Positions 10,601 through 18,962 of a DNA stretch of 64,000 nucleotides are shown piece by piece (the first letter of the stretch is position 1; each line of letters starts with the position of its first letter). The notes beneath the pieces were generated by a model. That model did not search any database and was not told where the DNA came from. It was given only the letters and a program-made list of their open reading frames with translations. Location: assembly GCA_002382325.1 (NCBI GenBank), contig DGAG01000005.1:1-64000 (forward strand), read 5' to 3'. This DNA is from Epsilonproteobacteria bacterium UBA4036 (lineage in GTDB: Bacteria; Campylobacterota; Campylobacteria; Campylobacterales; Arcobacteraceae). Both the position numbers and the translations under genes were made by a program.

Positions 10601-11300
10601 CTCATCAAGTACAACAACTACAGCTAATATCATACCAAAAACACTCACAGCAAATTACACAGCAGATAATAAAGTGTATGATGGAACAACAATGGCAACT
10701 GCAACAGCAGGGATATTATCAGGCGTAATAGGAGCTGATATAGTAAACTTTACACAAAGTTCTGCAAATTTTGATACTAAAAATGCAGGAACAGGAAAAA
10801 CTGTTATCGTAAAGAGTAGTTTAAATGGAGCAGATGCTTCAAACTATAAAGTAGCTTCAAGTACAACAACAGCAGATGTGACTCCAAAAGCATTAACTGT
10901 AAGGTATACAGCAAATAATAAAACATTTGATGGAAAAACACAAGCCACAGCACATGGATATTCATCCGATATCATAAGTGGTGATAGGGTAAGTTTTTCA
11001 CAAACAGCAAACTTCGATAATATAAATGCAGGAATAAATAAAAAAGTTAATATAACCTCAATTGCATTGGGTGGATCAGATGGAGGAAATTATAATTTAG
11101 TTAATAATACCGCAATAGCAACCGCAGATATTACAGATGATGTAGTATTACAACAAACAAAAACCCCAATAAAAAATGAAACAGCATTTAGAACAGATGA
11201 TATTAAACCACAAAACTTGATAAGTATTATTCAACCAATAGAGATAGAAAATAAGGGCATGAAACTGCCTGCTGGATTAATAAATAATGAGGACTTTTAA
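7602..11300 (+). CDS. Two-partner secretion exoprotein (TpsA, filamentous haemagglutinin-like) with GLUG and YDG/MBG repeats
   Basis: This is a large secreted adhesin-like beta-helix protein of 1232 residues. A long basic signal peptide (about 1-35) is followed by a haemagglutination-activity/TPS domain containing NWQSFSV (about 68-74) and NPNGI (117-121), which its TpsB partner recognises. A beta-helix segment comes next, then GLUG-type motifs (repeated GGLVG and GGFIG, about 480-600). From about residue 685 come four to five YDG/MBG-type beta-sandwich repeats of about 84 residues carrying YTADNKVYD. The C-terminus is short and lacks an autotransporter barrel, as expected for TPS. The tpsB gene follows after two bases. 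The YDG repeat DNA is almost identical between the first and third copies. The role is inferred to be adhesion or biofilm; the target is unknown. Confidence 0.9.
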   Translation: MKTNPKYKSRFKILKNGKVALIISTLLVSITLVSAAPNDAVVTSGNATISQTSNTTTIIQTTQKASVNWQSFSVKPNETVNFVQPNSSSVTLNRVIGATSSLIEGTINANGQVFLLNPNGIVFSKGSSVNVGGLVASTLNMSDEDFQAGNYTLSGNSTNSILNLGTITANQNGYVVLAGKSISNEGLIKATLGDIHLVGASKVSLNINGNSLIKLTIDKGILDSLVENKGVIQANGGEVYLTTQALDTVLNGVVNNTGIIEADSIDTHNGKIVLFAHGGTTTVDGILSSKEGFIETSGKVLGVKDTAHIQTKKWLLDPVNLTIDSSGLANTVSAITVQNSLSTADVELQADQDITVDEDITWTEATKLTLTAGDEIFVNATINNTNSTTGGVYFNAANTSDKVVFDTNGKVIVNNVYQLQWINQAVRGKYELGSNIDASVTSSWNSGAGFKPLGHELNSFRGSFDGMGHTISDLFIDRPTEDYVGLFGYANVGSMIQKVGLMNVDITGNAFTGGLVGMNTAGSIKYSFATGRVKGTLAVGGLVGALIGLSTSGSIMDSYSLADVIGGVDVGGFIGIMRAATIINCYTTSSVEGTDVVGGFIGESNGTIEGSLWDAVISGQPNAVGSGNSSGIFTSRTSSIDFSFWSFRYSSPFVGDPKFDFNNTWIIYEGYTQPLLRVFMTPLTVTVNNATKTYDGNAYSGANSVTYSTTPNSNLLGVVNYTDLSSKSNAGTYSIKASDLYSNQQGYIISYLDGILKINPKTITVDYTADNKVYDRSTTANVNGNLNGLVSGDTVSFTQTSANFDNKNVGTGKIVTIDGITLNGTDASNYAISSSTTTTANITPKTLTANYTADNKVYNRTKTAAISGSLSGVISGDIVNFTQDSANFDTKNVGTGKIVTIDGITLNGTDASNYAISLSATTTANITPKTLTANYTADNKVYDRSTTANVNGNLNGLVSGDTVSFTQTSANFDNKNVGTGKIVTIDGITLNGTDASNYAISSSTTTTANIIPKTLTANYTADNKVYDGTTMATATAGILSGVIGADIVNFTQSSANFDTKNAGTGKTVIVKSSLNGADASNYKVASSTTTADVTPKALTVRYTANNKTFDGKTQATAHGYSSDIISGDRVSFSQTANFDNINAGINKKVNITSIALGGSDGGNYNLVNNTAIATADITDDVVLQQTKTPIKNETAFRTDDIKPQNLISIIQPIEIENKGMKLPAGLINNEDF
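9890..10900 (+). repeat. Tandem about 252-bp coding repeats inside tpsA
   Basis: Four tandem units of about 252 bp (84 codons) start near 9898, 10150, 10402 and 10653, with a diverged fifth from about 10900. Unit one and unit three are almost identical at the DNA level over some 230 bp, differing at a handful of bases. Units two and four are more diverged in their first halves but share the segment around TTGATGGAATCACACTCAAT in part. This points to recent duplication or gene conversion within the adhesin. Confidence 0.85.
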
Positions 11301-11302
11301 AA

Positions 11303-12979
11303 ATGGAAATGATAAAAATATTCAAGCAAAGTTGTATAATTTTGCTGTTATTAGTGAATATATTATTTGCAGCTAATATCCCAAATTCTGGGACAATCTT
11401 AAAGGATATCAAGCCTTCATTAAAACTGGGTGAAAAAAAATCCCCCGCTCTTCCTAGACAAGAGTATGAAACGCCTATTACGGGAGATGATGTTGTAAAA
11501 GTACTCGTGAATAAATTTGAAATAGAAAATAATACAGTATTTTCTACAGAGGTTTTACACAAACTTATTAAAGAGTATGAAGGAAAAGAACTCACAATTG
11601 TTGAAATAAAGAAAGTGGCAAATATCATTTCTAAATATTATCGAAAAGAGGGATATTTTGTTGCTCGTGCTTATATTCCTGCTCAAAATCTCAATAATCA
11701 TACTGTAAAAATAGTTATTATAGAAGGTCGATATGGAAGTTTTAAGATTAATAACTCTTCTAATATAGAAAACTCTACGATAGAAAAATATTTTTCTAAA
11801 TTCAACAATGAAACTATCATTTATATGAAGGAGTTGGAGAGACAAATATTTCTCATCAACACTTTATCTGGATTGCAAATTGTTGATGCTCAAATTTCTC
11901 CGGGTGAGAAGGTTGGTGCCAGTGATTTTACCGTTGTAATAGAAGCTTCTAAACAGTTTGAGGGATATGTTATTGTTGATAATTATGGAAATAAATATAC
12001 AGGTAATGAGCGTGCTAGTGTTAGTGGAACTTTAAATTCTCCATTTGGTTATGGAGATTCTTTGAATATTTATGTTCTTAACTCATTTACCAATGAATTA
12101 AAGTATGGCAATGTAGGGTATAACTTTCCAATAAATAGTTCTGGAATAGTAGCAAACTTAGGTGTGAGTAAATTAAAATATACTTTAGGAGATAGCTATA
12201 AATCTTTGGATGCTTATGGAGATGCTTCTGTTTTGGAAACAGGAGTAAGTTGTCCTATGATTAAATCATCTTCAAATAGTTTGGATATTAAAGGGAAATA
12301 TACCCATAGAGTTATGTCAGATTGGATGAATGAAGAAGATAATAAAAAAAGAATCAGTGAGTTTACTTTATCTTTAGAATCATATAACAGTATGAGTTTA
12401 TTTGAACGGGAAAATTTTTTATATAGTACCATTGCTTTTACTCAAGGAAATAAACGATTAAAGAGTTTAACCGCACAAACAAATGATGTCATAGCACAAA
12501 CAGCAGGTAATTTCTCAAAAGTAACTATAGATTTAACACATATTATTAAATTTTATAATAAAACGGCATTAACAACTAAACTGAATACACAAACGGGATT
12601 TAACAGAAATTTAGATTCAAGCCAAGATTTATCAGTTGGTGGTGCTTATGGACTTAGAGCCTATGGAGACAATGAACTTTCAGGGGATAAAGGGTATTTG
12701 TTTTCAACAGAACTGACACATTCTTTACCTCTACTTTATAAAATGTCCCACCAAATTGGTTTGTTTTATGATACAGCTAAGATATGGAGTAATACAAAAA
12801 CGTGGTCAGGACAAGAGGATAATACGAGAAGATTAAATAACATAGGATTGAGCTATATGGCTGTTTACAAAGAAATCAATTTTAAAGCTTCCTTTGCTCG
12901 AGGATTTGGTTCACAAGCAGAACCAGTATCTCAATCATCAAGAAATAAATTATTGGCACAAGTATTTTGGCTATTTTAG
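11303..12979 (+). CDS. TpsB outer-membrane transporter (FhaC/ShlB/HecB family)
   Basis: This outer-membrane pore of 558 residues exports the preceding TpsA. It has a signal peptide (about 1-24), a Pro-containing linker and two POTRA-like domains (the first around 72-142 with RKEGYFVARAYIPAQ, the second around 143-215). A C-terminal 16-strand Omp85-type beta barrel follows. The barrel carries the conserved L6 hairpin sequence GLRAYGDNELSGD (about 453-465) and ends in a terminal Phe, as usual for barrel insertion by BAM. The start has GAGGA nine bases upstream and lies two bases after the tpsA stop, so the pair is co-translated. The length is normal for the family. The pairing with TpsA rests on synteny and family knowledge. 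Confidence 0.92.
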   Translation: MEMIKIFKQSCIILLLLVNILFAANIPNSGTILKDIKPSLKLGEKKSPALPRQEYETPITGDDVVKVLVNKFEIENNTVFSTEVLHKLIKEYEGKELTIVEIKKVANIISKYYRKEGYFVARAYIPAQNLNNHTVKIVIIEGRYGSFKINNSSNIENSTIEKYFSKFNNETIIYMKELERQIFLINTLSGLQIVDAQISPGEKVGASDFTVVIEASKQFEGYVIVDNYGNKYTGNERASVSGTLNSPFGYGDSLNIYVLNSFTNELKYGNVGYNFPINSSGIVANLGVSKLKYTLGDSYKSLDAYGDASVLETGVSCPMIKSSSNSLDIKGKYTHRVMSDWMNEEDNKKRISEFTLSLESYNSMSLFERENFLYSTIAFTQGNKRLKSLTAQTNDVIAQTAGNFSKVTIDLTHIIKFYNKTALTTKLNTQTGFNRNLDSSQDLSVGGAYGLRAYGDNELSGDKGYLFSTELTHSLPLLYKMSHQIGLFYDTAKIWSNTKTWSGQEDNTRRLNNIGLSYMAVYKEINFKASFARGFGSQAEPVSQSSRNKLLAQVFWLF

Positions 12980-13012
12980 ATAAACTAAAACAGAATGATT
13001 AAAGGAGAAATG

Positions 13013-14296
13013 ATGCTTACGATGATTTTACTATTGATTATTTTAATACTTTTTTTATGGATATTAAAATCTAAGCATGAAATAGAAAGAAGAAAAAGCT
13101 TAGAAAAAGACTTTAAATATAGAGAAGAACATTTTAAAACATTGTTTGATATAGCTCCCATATTTATAGATTCTTTTGATATAAAAGGGCATTGTAAATT
13201 ATGGAATAAAGAGTGTGAAAGGGTTTTTGGATGGAGTATTGAAGAACTTAATGCACACGAAAATGTATTTTCACTTTTTCATCCTGATCCTAAACAGCAA
13301 GAGATTATGCGAGAAGCATTTGCTACTAGAAAAGATACTCAATACATAAACATGAGTCCTTTGAGTAAACATGGAGAACATATTTATAGTAGATGGGTGA
13401 ATGTAAATTTATCTGAGAGTGAGATTATTTTTATAGGAATAGATATGCGAGCGCAAAAAGAAGCTGAAAAAAAGTTACTTGACGTACAATTTCAGTTGCA
13501 AGAACTCAACAGTAATCTTCAAGAAAAGATTACTTTAGCAGTCAATGAGATACGGCAAAAAGAATCAATTCTTCTTGGGCAATCAAGGCTTGCTCAAATG
13601 GGAGAGATGTTAAGCGTCATAGCCCATCAATGGAGACAACCTTTAAGTGTAATTGGAATGGGTGCTTTTAGTATTCAGAATAAAATTGACCTACAAAAAT
13701 TTGATTGTAATGATAAGGAATCACAAAAAAAATTTTTACAGTTTTTACAAGAAGAGATGAACGATATACATAGGTATACACAGTATCTTACAGGAACGAT
13801 AGAAGATTTTACAAACTTTTTTAAGCCCAATAAAGAAAAAGAGTCTACGACATTGAATATACCTATAGAAAAAGTCTTAAATATTCTTGCCAGTATTATT
13901 AGAAAAGAAGATATTACAGTGCAAGTTGATATTAAAACAACACAGAATATTAATATTTATACCAATGAAGTGATGCAAGTGATATTAAATATTATTAAAA
14001 ATAGTATAGATAATTTTATAGAGAAAAAAATTATAAATCCATTAATATCAATTAGTGCGTATGAAAAAATTGATAAATTTATCATACAAATTCAAGATAA
14101 TGGAGGTGGTATTGAAGAGGCTATTTTAGGGCATATTTTTGACCCATATTTTTCAACAAAAAATGAAAAAAATGGTACAGGACTAGGGCTATATATCTCA
14201 AAAATTGTTATTGAAAATCATAGTGCAGGATTGCTCAATGTTAAAAATATTAACGGTGGTGCTTGTTTTGAGATTATTTTGTATGGAGAAAACTAA
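13013..14296 (+). CDS. PAS-domain sensor histidine kinase
   Basis: This membrane-anchored kinase probably phosphorylates the response regulator encoded next. I see one N-terminal membrane helix (about residues 1-18), a PAS domain (about 35-160, with LFDIAPIFIDSF and the LWNKECERVFGW pattern), a coiled coil, and an H-box with HQWRQPL (about 205). The ATPase domain has N-box NIIKNSIDN, DNGGG and GTGLGLY. The frame opens at 12995, but AAAGGAG at 13001-13007 lies directly before ATGATG at 13010-13015, so 13013 (or 13010) is the likely start. It is co-directional with the TPS genes, 33 bases after tpsB, and its stop overlaps the regulator start. With only a small extracytoplasmic portion, sensing is probably cytoplasmic through PAS. 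Confidence 0.88.
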   Translation: MLTMILLLIILILFLWILKSKHEIERRKSLEKDFKYREEHFKTLFDIAPIFIDSFDIKGHCKLWNKECERVFGWSIEELNAHENVFSLFHPDPKQQEIMREAFATRKDTQYINMSPLSKHGEHIYSRWVNVNLSESEIIFIGIDMRAQKEAEKKLLDVQFQLQELNSNLQEKITLAVNEIRQKESILLGQSRLAQMGEMLSVIAHQWRQPLSVIGMGAFSIQNKIDLQKFDCNDKESQKKFLQFLQEEMNDIHRYTQYLTGTIEDFTNFFKPNKEKESTTLNIPIEKVLNILASIIRKEDITVQVDIKTTQNINIYTNEVMQVILNIIKNSIDNFIEKKIINPLISISAYEKIDKFIIQIQDNGGGIEEAILGHIFDPYFSTKNEKNGTGLGLYISKIVIENHSAGLLNVKNINGGACFEIILYGEN

Positions 14297-15024
14297 TGGG
14301 ACAATCATTGTATAAAAAGTGTAAAAATTTAACGATTCTTTTTGTTGAAGATTATTTACCTTTACAAAAAAAAATATCATCCGTATTGAGTGATTATTTT
14401 GATTTTGTTCAAGCGGCTTCAAATGGGGAAGAAGCTTTAGAAAAATATAAAAAATATTCAGACAATAATGGAAAAACATTTGATATTGTTATGACAGATT
14501 ATGAAATGCCAAAACTTACAGGGATTGAACTGATTAAAGCCATAAAAAAGCAACACAACAATCAAGTATTTGTTGTGATATCAGCACATCAAAATCCAGA
14601 AAATTTAATTGAATTTATCAATCTTGGTATTTTGCATTTTATACCAAAGCCTATTGCACCAGAGAGTATTTTGGAAGTTTTACACAAAGCCAGTGATATG
14701 TGTTATGACAATGAAGAGTTAATTTATATTAATAATGAGTTAGTTTGGAATAAAAATAAAAAAGCACTCTTTTATAAGCATGAGTTAATTTATTTTGCAA
14801 AATATGATTTACTGTTAATTGAAATACTTTTGGAAAACTTTAATTTTGTTTGTTCTAATGACGATATTTTAAATCACTTTTATTTGAACAATATAGACAT
14901 TAAAAAGGAGAATATAAGAAATCTAGTTGTTCGCTTACGAAAAAAAATTCCTCTGGTAAAAATTATTAGCTTTTATGGCAATGGATATAAACTAACTGTA
15001 GCAGACGTAAAGACTGAAATATAA
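14296..15024 (+). CDS. OmpR-type response regulator
   Basis: This 242-residue DNA-binding regulator pairs with the upstream kinase; the genes overlap by one base. The receiver domain (about 10-130) has the acidic pair in LFVEDY, phospho-acceptor Asp in IVMTDYEMP (about residue 64) and the Lys in FIPKP (about 118). The C-terminal part (about 140-238) fits a winged helix, ending with LVVRLRKKIP and the wing hairpin YGNGYKL seen in OmpR/PhoB proteins. Its position straight after tpsA, tpsB and the kinase makes the TPS promoter a reasonable target, but that is inference. It is convergent with tmRNA, whose 3' end begins ten bases later. Confidence 0.88.
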   Translation: MGQSLYKKCKNLTILFVEDYLPLQKKISSVLSDYFDFVQAASNGEEALEKYKKYSDNNGKTFDIVMTDYEMPKLTGIELIKAIKKQHNNQVFVVISAHQNPENLIEFINLGILHFIPKPIAPESILEVLHKASDMCYDNEELIYINNELVWNKNKKALFYKHELIYFAKYDLLLIEILLENFNFVCSNDDILNHFYLNNIDIKKENIRNLVVRLRKKIPLVKIISFYGNGYKLTVADVKTEI

Positions 15025-15033
15025 ATTTTAGAA

Positions 15034-15424
15034 TGGTGGAAGTGACGGGGGTCGAACCCGTGTCTTAAAACAGATACTACTAGCGTCTACATGTTTAGAG
15101 GGGTTGAAAATTTTCACTTTATAACAGCTCAACCCGCAAGGCAATTATAAAGCTAAGATTTAAAATTTCTCTAAATGGGGCAATCAATACCATAAAGATA
15201 ATCTATCTGGGTGAGCCTTCGATAACCTGCATAGATAGAATCTACAGCGAAAGCCTCCTGGTCTCAAGCCCGTAGGCGAGTCCGTGATTGTGAACTTACG
15301 CTATTTTTGCGTAAGCTGGAGCGTAATTTGTATTGTTTGCGTCTAAAAAATTTGAACTTATTAAGGCGGTTCAGACCTACATGCAACTAATCCTCTCTGC
15401 TCTAATCGAAGCCAAATCACTCCC
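15034..15424 (-). ncRNA. ssrA: tmRNA (transfer-messenger RNA)
   Basis: This RNA rescues stalled ribosomes by acting as both tRNA-Ala and short mRNA. On the minus strand the 5' end GGGAGUG (from 15424) pairs with CACUUCC before the encoded CCA (3' end at 15034). The T-arm GGGUUCGACCC lies near the 3' end, and GGCUUCGA follows the 5' stem. The tag reading frame runs from 15340 to 15296, encoding ANNTNYAPAYAKIA then UAA. This tag closely resembles known Campylobacter tags. The length is 391 nt, which is typical. A TATAAT on the minus strand at 15450-15445 fits its promoter. Confidence 0.97.
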
Positions 15425-15444
15425 ATTAAAGTAAATAGAATAAT

Positions 15445-15468
15445 ATTATAGCTAAAATTTGATATAAT
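15445..15468. promoter_or_regulatory. Back-to-back -10 boxes for ssrA and the polyamine operon
   Basis: TATAAT reads leftward at 15450-15445, about 21 bases before the mature tmRNA end. Another TATAAT reads rightward at 15463-15468, 43 bases before the next gene. The two divergent transcripts thus start within a few tens of bases of each other. Confidence 0.55.
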
Positions 15469-15510
15469 TACAATTATTACGACAACATTAAATTTTTAGT
15501 AAGGATAGAG

Positions 15511-16704
15511 ATGCAAAAAGGTATTTTAATTATTGGAGCGGGTGGAGTAAGTCGAGTGGCAACGGTAAAATGTGCGATGAATATTGATACATTTGAACAT
15601 ATTACATTGGCTTCTAGAACCATTTCAAAATGTGAAAGTATTCGAGATGATATTAAGAAAAATCAAGGTATTTCTATTGATGTTGCATCTGTTGATGCAG
15701 ACAATGTTGAAGAACTTGTAAAATTGATTAAAAAAGTTAACCCTAAAGTAGTTTTAAATGTGGCATTACCTTACCAAGATTTAACCATTATGGATGCGTG
15801 CACACAATGTGGTGTTGACTATGTAGATACAGCAAATTATGAGCATCCAGATGAAGCAAAATTTGAATATAAAGAACAATGGGCAAGAGATGACCAATTT
15901 AAAAAAGCAGGTATTATGGCTTTATTGGGAAGTGGATTTGACCCAGGTGTTACGGGTGTATTTTGTGCCTATGCACAACAAAACATCTTTGATGAAATAC
16001 ACACGATTGACATTATGGATTGTAATGCTGGTGACCATGGATATCCTTTTGCAACAAACTTTAACCCAGAAATTAACTTACGAGAAGTAAGTGCAAATGG
16101 AAGATATTGGGAAGAAGGTAAATGGATTGAAACAAAACCTTTAGAAATCAGAGTTGACCATGATTATCCAGAAGTAGGGGTTAAACCTTCATATTTACTT
16201 TACCATGAAGAGTTAGAATCATTGAGTAAAAATATTAAAGGATTAAAAAGAATTCGATTTTTTATGACATTTGGTGATTCTTATATTGCGCATATGAATT
16301 GCTTGAAAAATGTAGGAATGTTAGGAATTGAACCCGTTGAACACAAAGGACAAAAAATCATTCCTATCGAGTTTTTAACTACACTTTTACCTGATCCTGC
16401 AAGCTTAGGACCAAGAACAGTTGGTAAAACAAACATTGGTTGTATTATTGAAGGGATTAAAGATGGAGTTAAAAAGAAAATTTACATCTATAATATTTGT
16501 GACCACCAAGAGTGTTATAAAGAAACGGGTGCACAAGCAGTAAGTTATACCACAGGAGTTCCAGCAATGATTGGAGCTAAAATGCTTTACAAAGATATTT
16601 GGAAAGATAAAGGGGTATTTAATATTGAGGAGTTTGATGCTCAACCATTTATGGATGAGTTAATGACACAAGGGTTACCTTGGAAAATTATTGAATTAGA
16701 TTAA
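15511..16704 (+). CDS. Carboxynorspermidine/carboxyspermidine dehydrogenase (saccharopine dehydrogenase family)
   Basis: This cytoplasmic NAD(P)H enzyme condenses aspartate semialdehyde with a diamine to give carboxynorspermidine or carboxyspermidine, the first step of the alternative polyamine route. The N-terminal Rossmann fold starts with [12 protein letters not shown] (about residues 5-16). The protein continues with the saccharopine-dehydrogenase-like catalytic part containing [12 protein letters not shown] (about 146-157), a typical family signature. Its 397 residues match this family. The decarboxylase NspC is encoded two genes on, with a rubredoxin between, which supports the specific assignment over a lysine-pathway saccharopine dehydrogenase. 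The AAGGATAG ribosome binding site and -10 TATAAT at 15463 make this the first gene of the operon. The exact diamine substrate is not decided by the sequence. Confidence 0.88.
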   Translation: MQKGILIIGAGGVSRVATVKCAMNIDTFEHITLASRTISKCESIRDDIKKNQGISIDVASVDADNVEELVKLIKKVNPKVVLNVALPYQDLTIMDACTQCGVDYVDTANYEHPDEAKFEYKEQWARDDQFKKAGIMALLGSGFDPGVTGVFCAYAQQNIFDEIHTIDIMDCNAGDHGYPFATNFNPEINLREVSANGRYWEEGKWIETKPLEIRVDHDYPEVGVKPSYLLYHEELESLSKNIKGLKRIRFFMTFGDSYIAHMNCLKNVGMLGIEPVEHKGQKIIPIEFLTTLLPDPASLGPRTVGKTNIGCIIEGIKDGVKKKIYIYNICDHQECYKETGAQAVSYTTGVPAMIGAKMLYKDIWKDKGVFNIEEFDAQPFMDELMTQGLPWKIIELD

Positions 16705-16714
16705 GGAGAGTATC

Positions 16715-16882
16715 ATGCAAAAATATATTTGCGTAGTCTGTGATTATATCTATGACCCAGCATTGGGAGATGAAGACGGTGGAATTGCACCAGGAACAGC
16801 TTTTGAAGACATTCCTGAAGATTGGGTTTGCCCTGAATGTGGTGTGAGTAAAGACCAATTTGAACCATATGAAGAGGAATAG
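16715..16882 (+). CDS. Rubredoxin
   Basis: This 55-residue one-iron electron carrier has two metal-binding Cys pairs: CVVC (residues 6-9) and CPEC (39-42). It also has the family-typical [16 protein letters not shown] between them. It starts ten bases after the carboxynorspermidine dehydrogenase stop with AAGGAGAG as ribosome binding site. It is followed almost at once by nspC, and its own last codons carry the ribosome binding site for that gene. In Campylobacterota such rubredoxins act in oxidative-stress electron transfer. A link to polyamine synthesis is not established and may only be co-transcription. Confidence 0.95.
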   Translation: MQKYICVVCDYIYDPALGDEDGGIAPGTAFEDIPEDWVCPECGVSKDQFEPYEEE

Positions 16883-16885
16883 GTC

Positions 16886-18013
16886 ATCAAAAATTTAGAT
16901 ACATTACCCAGTCCAAGTTATATTTGTGAAGAGAGACTGTTACGAAAAAATTTAGAACTTTTAAAAAAAGTGCAAGATGAAGCCAATGTGAAAATTCTTT
17001 TGGCATTAAAAGGGTTTGCTCTTTGGTCAACCTTTGATTTATGTCGACAATACTTAAAAGGGTGTTGTGCCAGTGGACTCAATGAAGCCCTTCTAGCCAA
17101 AGAAGAGTTTAAAGGTGAAGTACATACGTACTCGCCTGCATTTAAAGAAGATGAAATTGATAAAATTATTGAAATTTCAAATCATGTGGTGTTTAATTCA
17201 TTTGCCCAATACAAAAAATACAAACAAAAAGCCATAGGGAAAACATCGTGTGGTTTACGAGTCAATCCAGAATACTCCAGTGTAGAAGTTGATTTATACA
17301 ACCCTTGCGCACCGTATTCACGATTGGGTATTACTAAAGCTAACTTCCAAGAAAATGAACTTGATGGCATTGATGGATTGCATTTTCACGCTTTATGTGA
17401 GCAAAATGTTGATGCTTTAGAAGGTGCTTTGGCAAATTTTGAGAAAAATTTTGGACAATATTTACCTTCTATGAAATGGGTGAATTTTGGGGGAGGACAT
17501 CATATCACACGAGCAGATTATGATGTTGAAGGTCTAATTTCTTTATTAAAAGTTTTTAAAAAACGATACCCTCATTTGGAAGTTTATTTAGAACCAGGAG
17601 AAGCCGTAGGTTGGCAAACAGGTGTTTTAATGGCAACGGTTTTGGATGTTATTGACAATGGAATGCCCTTGGCGATTTTAGATACTTCAGCTGAAGCGCA
17701 TATGCCAGATACTTTAGCGATGCCATATCGAGCAGCAATTAGGGGAGCTGGGTTACCTAATGAAAAAAAATATACCTATCGCTTAGGGGGTAATACTTGC
17801 TTAGCAGGAGATATTATTGGGGATTACTCGTTTGATGAGCCTTTAAAAGCGGGTGATAAGATTATTTTAGAAGATATGATTCACTATACAATGGTTAAAA
17901 CAACCACCTTTAATGGAATTAATTTGCCCAGTATTGTTCTTCTTAAAGAGAATGATTGTTACCAAATTGTAAGAAATTTTGGATATAATGACTACAAAGG
18001 CAGACTCTCCTAA
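16886..18013 (+). CDS. nspC: Carboxynorspermidine decarboxylase, apparent ATC start
   Basis: This PLP-dependent, alanine-racemase-fold decarboxylase converts carboxynorspermidine/carboxyspermidine to norspermidine/spermidine. The PLP-binding Lys is in LLALKGFALW, and GGGHH and EPGEAVG mark the phosphate-binding and later active-site regions. A C-terminal beta domain holds DMIHYTMVKTTTFNG. The first conventional start in frame is GTG at 16970, but the frame is open back to the rubredoxin stop and encodes KNLDTLPSPSYICEERLL, which is family-conserved sequence. The only fitting initiation site is ATC at 16886, with GAGG at 16874-16877 eight bases before it. This gives 375 residues, the family's normal length. 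Alternatives are an ATT or CTG further in, or a base error. Confidence 0.85.
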   Translation: MKNLDTLPSPSYICEERLLRKNLELLKKVQDEANVKILLALKGFALWSTFDLCRQYLKGCCASGLNEALLAKEEFKGEVHTYSPAFKEDEIDKIIEISNHVVFNSFAQYKKYKQKAIGKTSCGLRVNPEYSSVEVDLYNPCAPYSRLGITKANFQENELDGIDGLHFHALCEQNVDALEGALANFEKNFGQYLPSMKWVNFGGGHHITRADYDVEGLISLLKVFKKRYPHLEVYLEPGEAVGWQTGVLMATVLDVIDNGMPLAILDTSAEAHMPDTLAMPYRAAIRGAGLPNEKKYTYRLGGNTCLAGDIIGDYSFDEPLKAGDKIILEDMIHYTMVKTTTFNGINLPSIVLLKENDCYQIVRNFGYNDYKGRLS

Positions 18014-18023
18014 AAGGAAATAA

Positions 18024-18962
18024 ATGGGACAAGATAGAAAAATTATCGAAGGTGAATTTAATGATATGGAAGTTATTGATACTTCTAAAACACTTAAACA
18101 TGATTATATTAACAAAGACAGAATACGTGAAAAACTAGAAGAAAAAGAGGACGAGGAAGGGAAAAAAGTTCAAATCTGGGTTCGAAAAGAGACCTTAGAG
18201 TATGAAAAAGAACTCACCCAGTTACAAATAGAGCTTTTAAAGTTTCAAAATCATGTTAAAGACCAAGGACTTAAAGTGTTAATGCTTTTTGAAGGTCGTG
18301 ATGCAGCGGGAAAGGGTGGTACGATTAAGCGTATCACTGAACACTTAAATCCCAGAGGGGCAAGAGTGGTTGCTTTGGAAAAACCCAGCGATATAGAAAA
18401 AACGCAGTGGTATTTTCAACGATATACACAATATCTTCCCAGTGCAGGTGAGATTGTGTTATTTGACCGAAGTTGGTATAACCGAGCAGGTGTCGAGCCT
18501 GTTATGGGATTTTGTACCACAGAAGAACATCACGAGTTTTTAAGAGAAGTTCCAGAGTTTGAGAAAATGTTGGTCAAATCAGGAATTATTTTGATGAAAT
18601 TCTATTTTTCGGTTTCAAAAAAAGAGCAAGCCCGACGATTTAAAAAACGTGAAGTTGATCCTTTAAAACAGTATAAACTCTCTCCTGTGGATAAAGAGTC
18701 TCAGCAACTTTGGGACAAATACACCATTGCGAAATTTTCAATGTTAATGGCTTCAAACACAGAACTTGCTCCTTGGACGATTATTCGAAGTGATGACAAA
18801 AAAAGAGCCCGTTTAAATTGTATAAAATATATTTTATCGAATGTTGAATATCCCAGTAAAGCGGACAATGAATTGTTTAAAACCGATGAAAATATTTTAA
18901 TCAGTGGAACACAAGAGCTCGAAAATATGGAACAAGATAATAAATTTGCGAGGCTACAATAG
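18024..18962 (+). CDS. Polyphosphate kinase 2 family protein
   Basis: This cytoplasmic kinase moves phosphate between polyphosphate and nucleoside di- or monophosphates. The 312 residues include Walker A GRDAAGKGG (91-99), the conserved FDRSWYNRAGVEP lid (147-159) and a basic stretch KKEQARRFKKR (about 205-215). These are all hallmarks of PPK2. An acidic N-terminal extension (about 1-50) precedes the core. An AAAGGAAA ribosome binding site lies before the ATG, ten bases after nspC. A second, diverged PPK2 follows directly, with no intergenic bases. Whether it prefers ADP, GDP or AMP cannot be read from the sequence by eye. Confidence 0.93.
   Translation: MGQDRKIIEGEFNDMEVIDTSKTLKHDYINKDRIREKLEEKEDEEGKKVQIWVRKETLEYEKELTQLQIELLKFQNHVKDQGLKVLMLFEGRDAAGKGGTIKRITEHLNPRGARVVALEKPSDIEKTQWYFQRYTQYLPSAGEIVLFDRSWYNRAGVEPVMGFCTTEEHHEFLREVPEFEKMLVKSGIILMKFYFSVSKKEQARRFKKREVDPLKQYKLSPVDKESQQLWDKYTIAKFSMLMASNTELAPWTIIRSDDKKRARLNCIKYILSNVEYPSKADNELFKTDENILISGTQELENMEQDNKFARLQ

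Noticed and set aside
9890..10900. CRISPR array or mobile repeat
   Set aside because: The 252-bp units are in-frame protein repeats (YDG/MBG-type) of the TpsA exoprotein, with no spacer structure.
15034..15110. A separate tRNA gene on the minus strand
   Set aside because: The T-arm and CCA belong to the tRNA-like end of tmRNA; its acceptor stem partner lies at 15424-15418.
16970..18013. nspC starting at GTG 16970
   Set aside because: This start would remove about 28 conserved N-terminal residues and lacks a proper ribosome binding site. The ATC at 16886 fits better.
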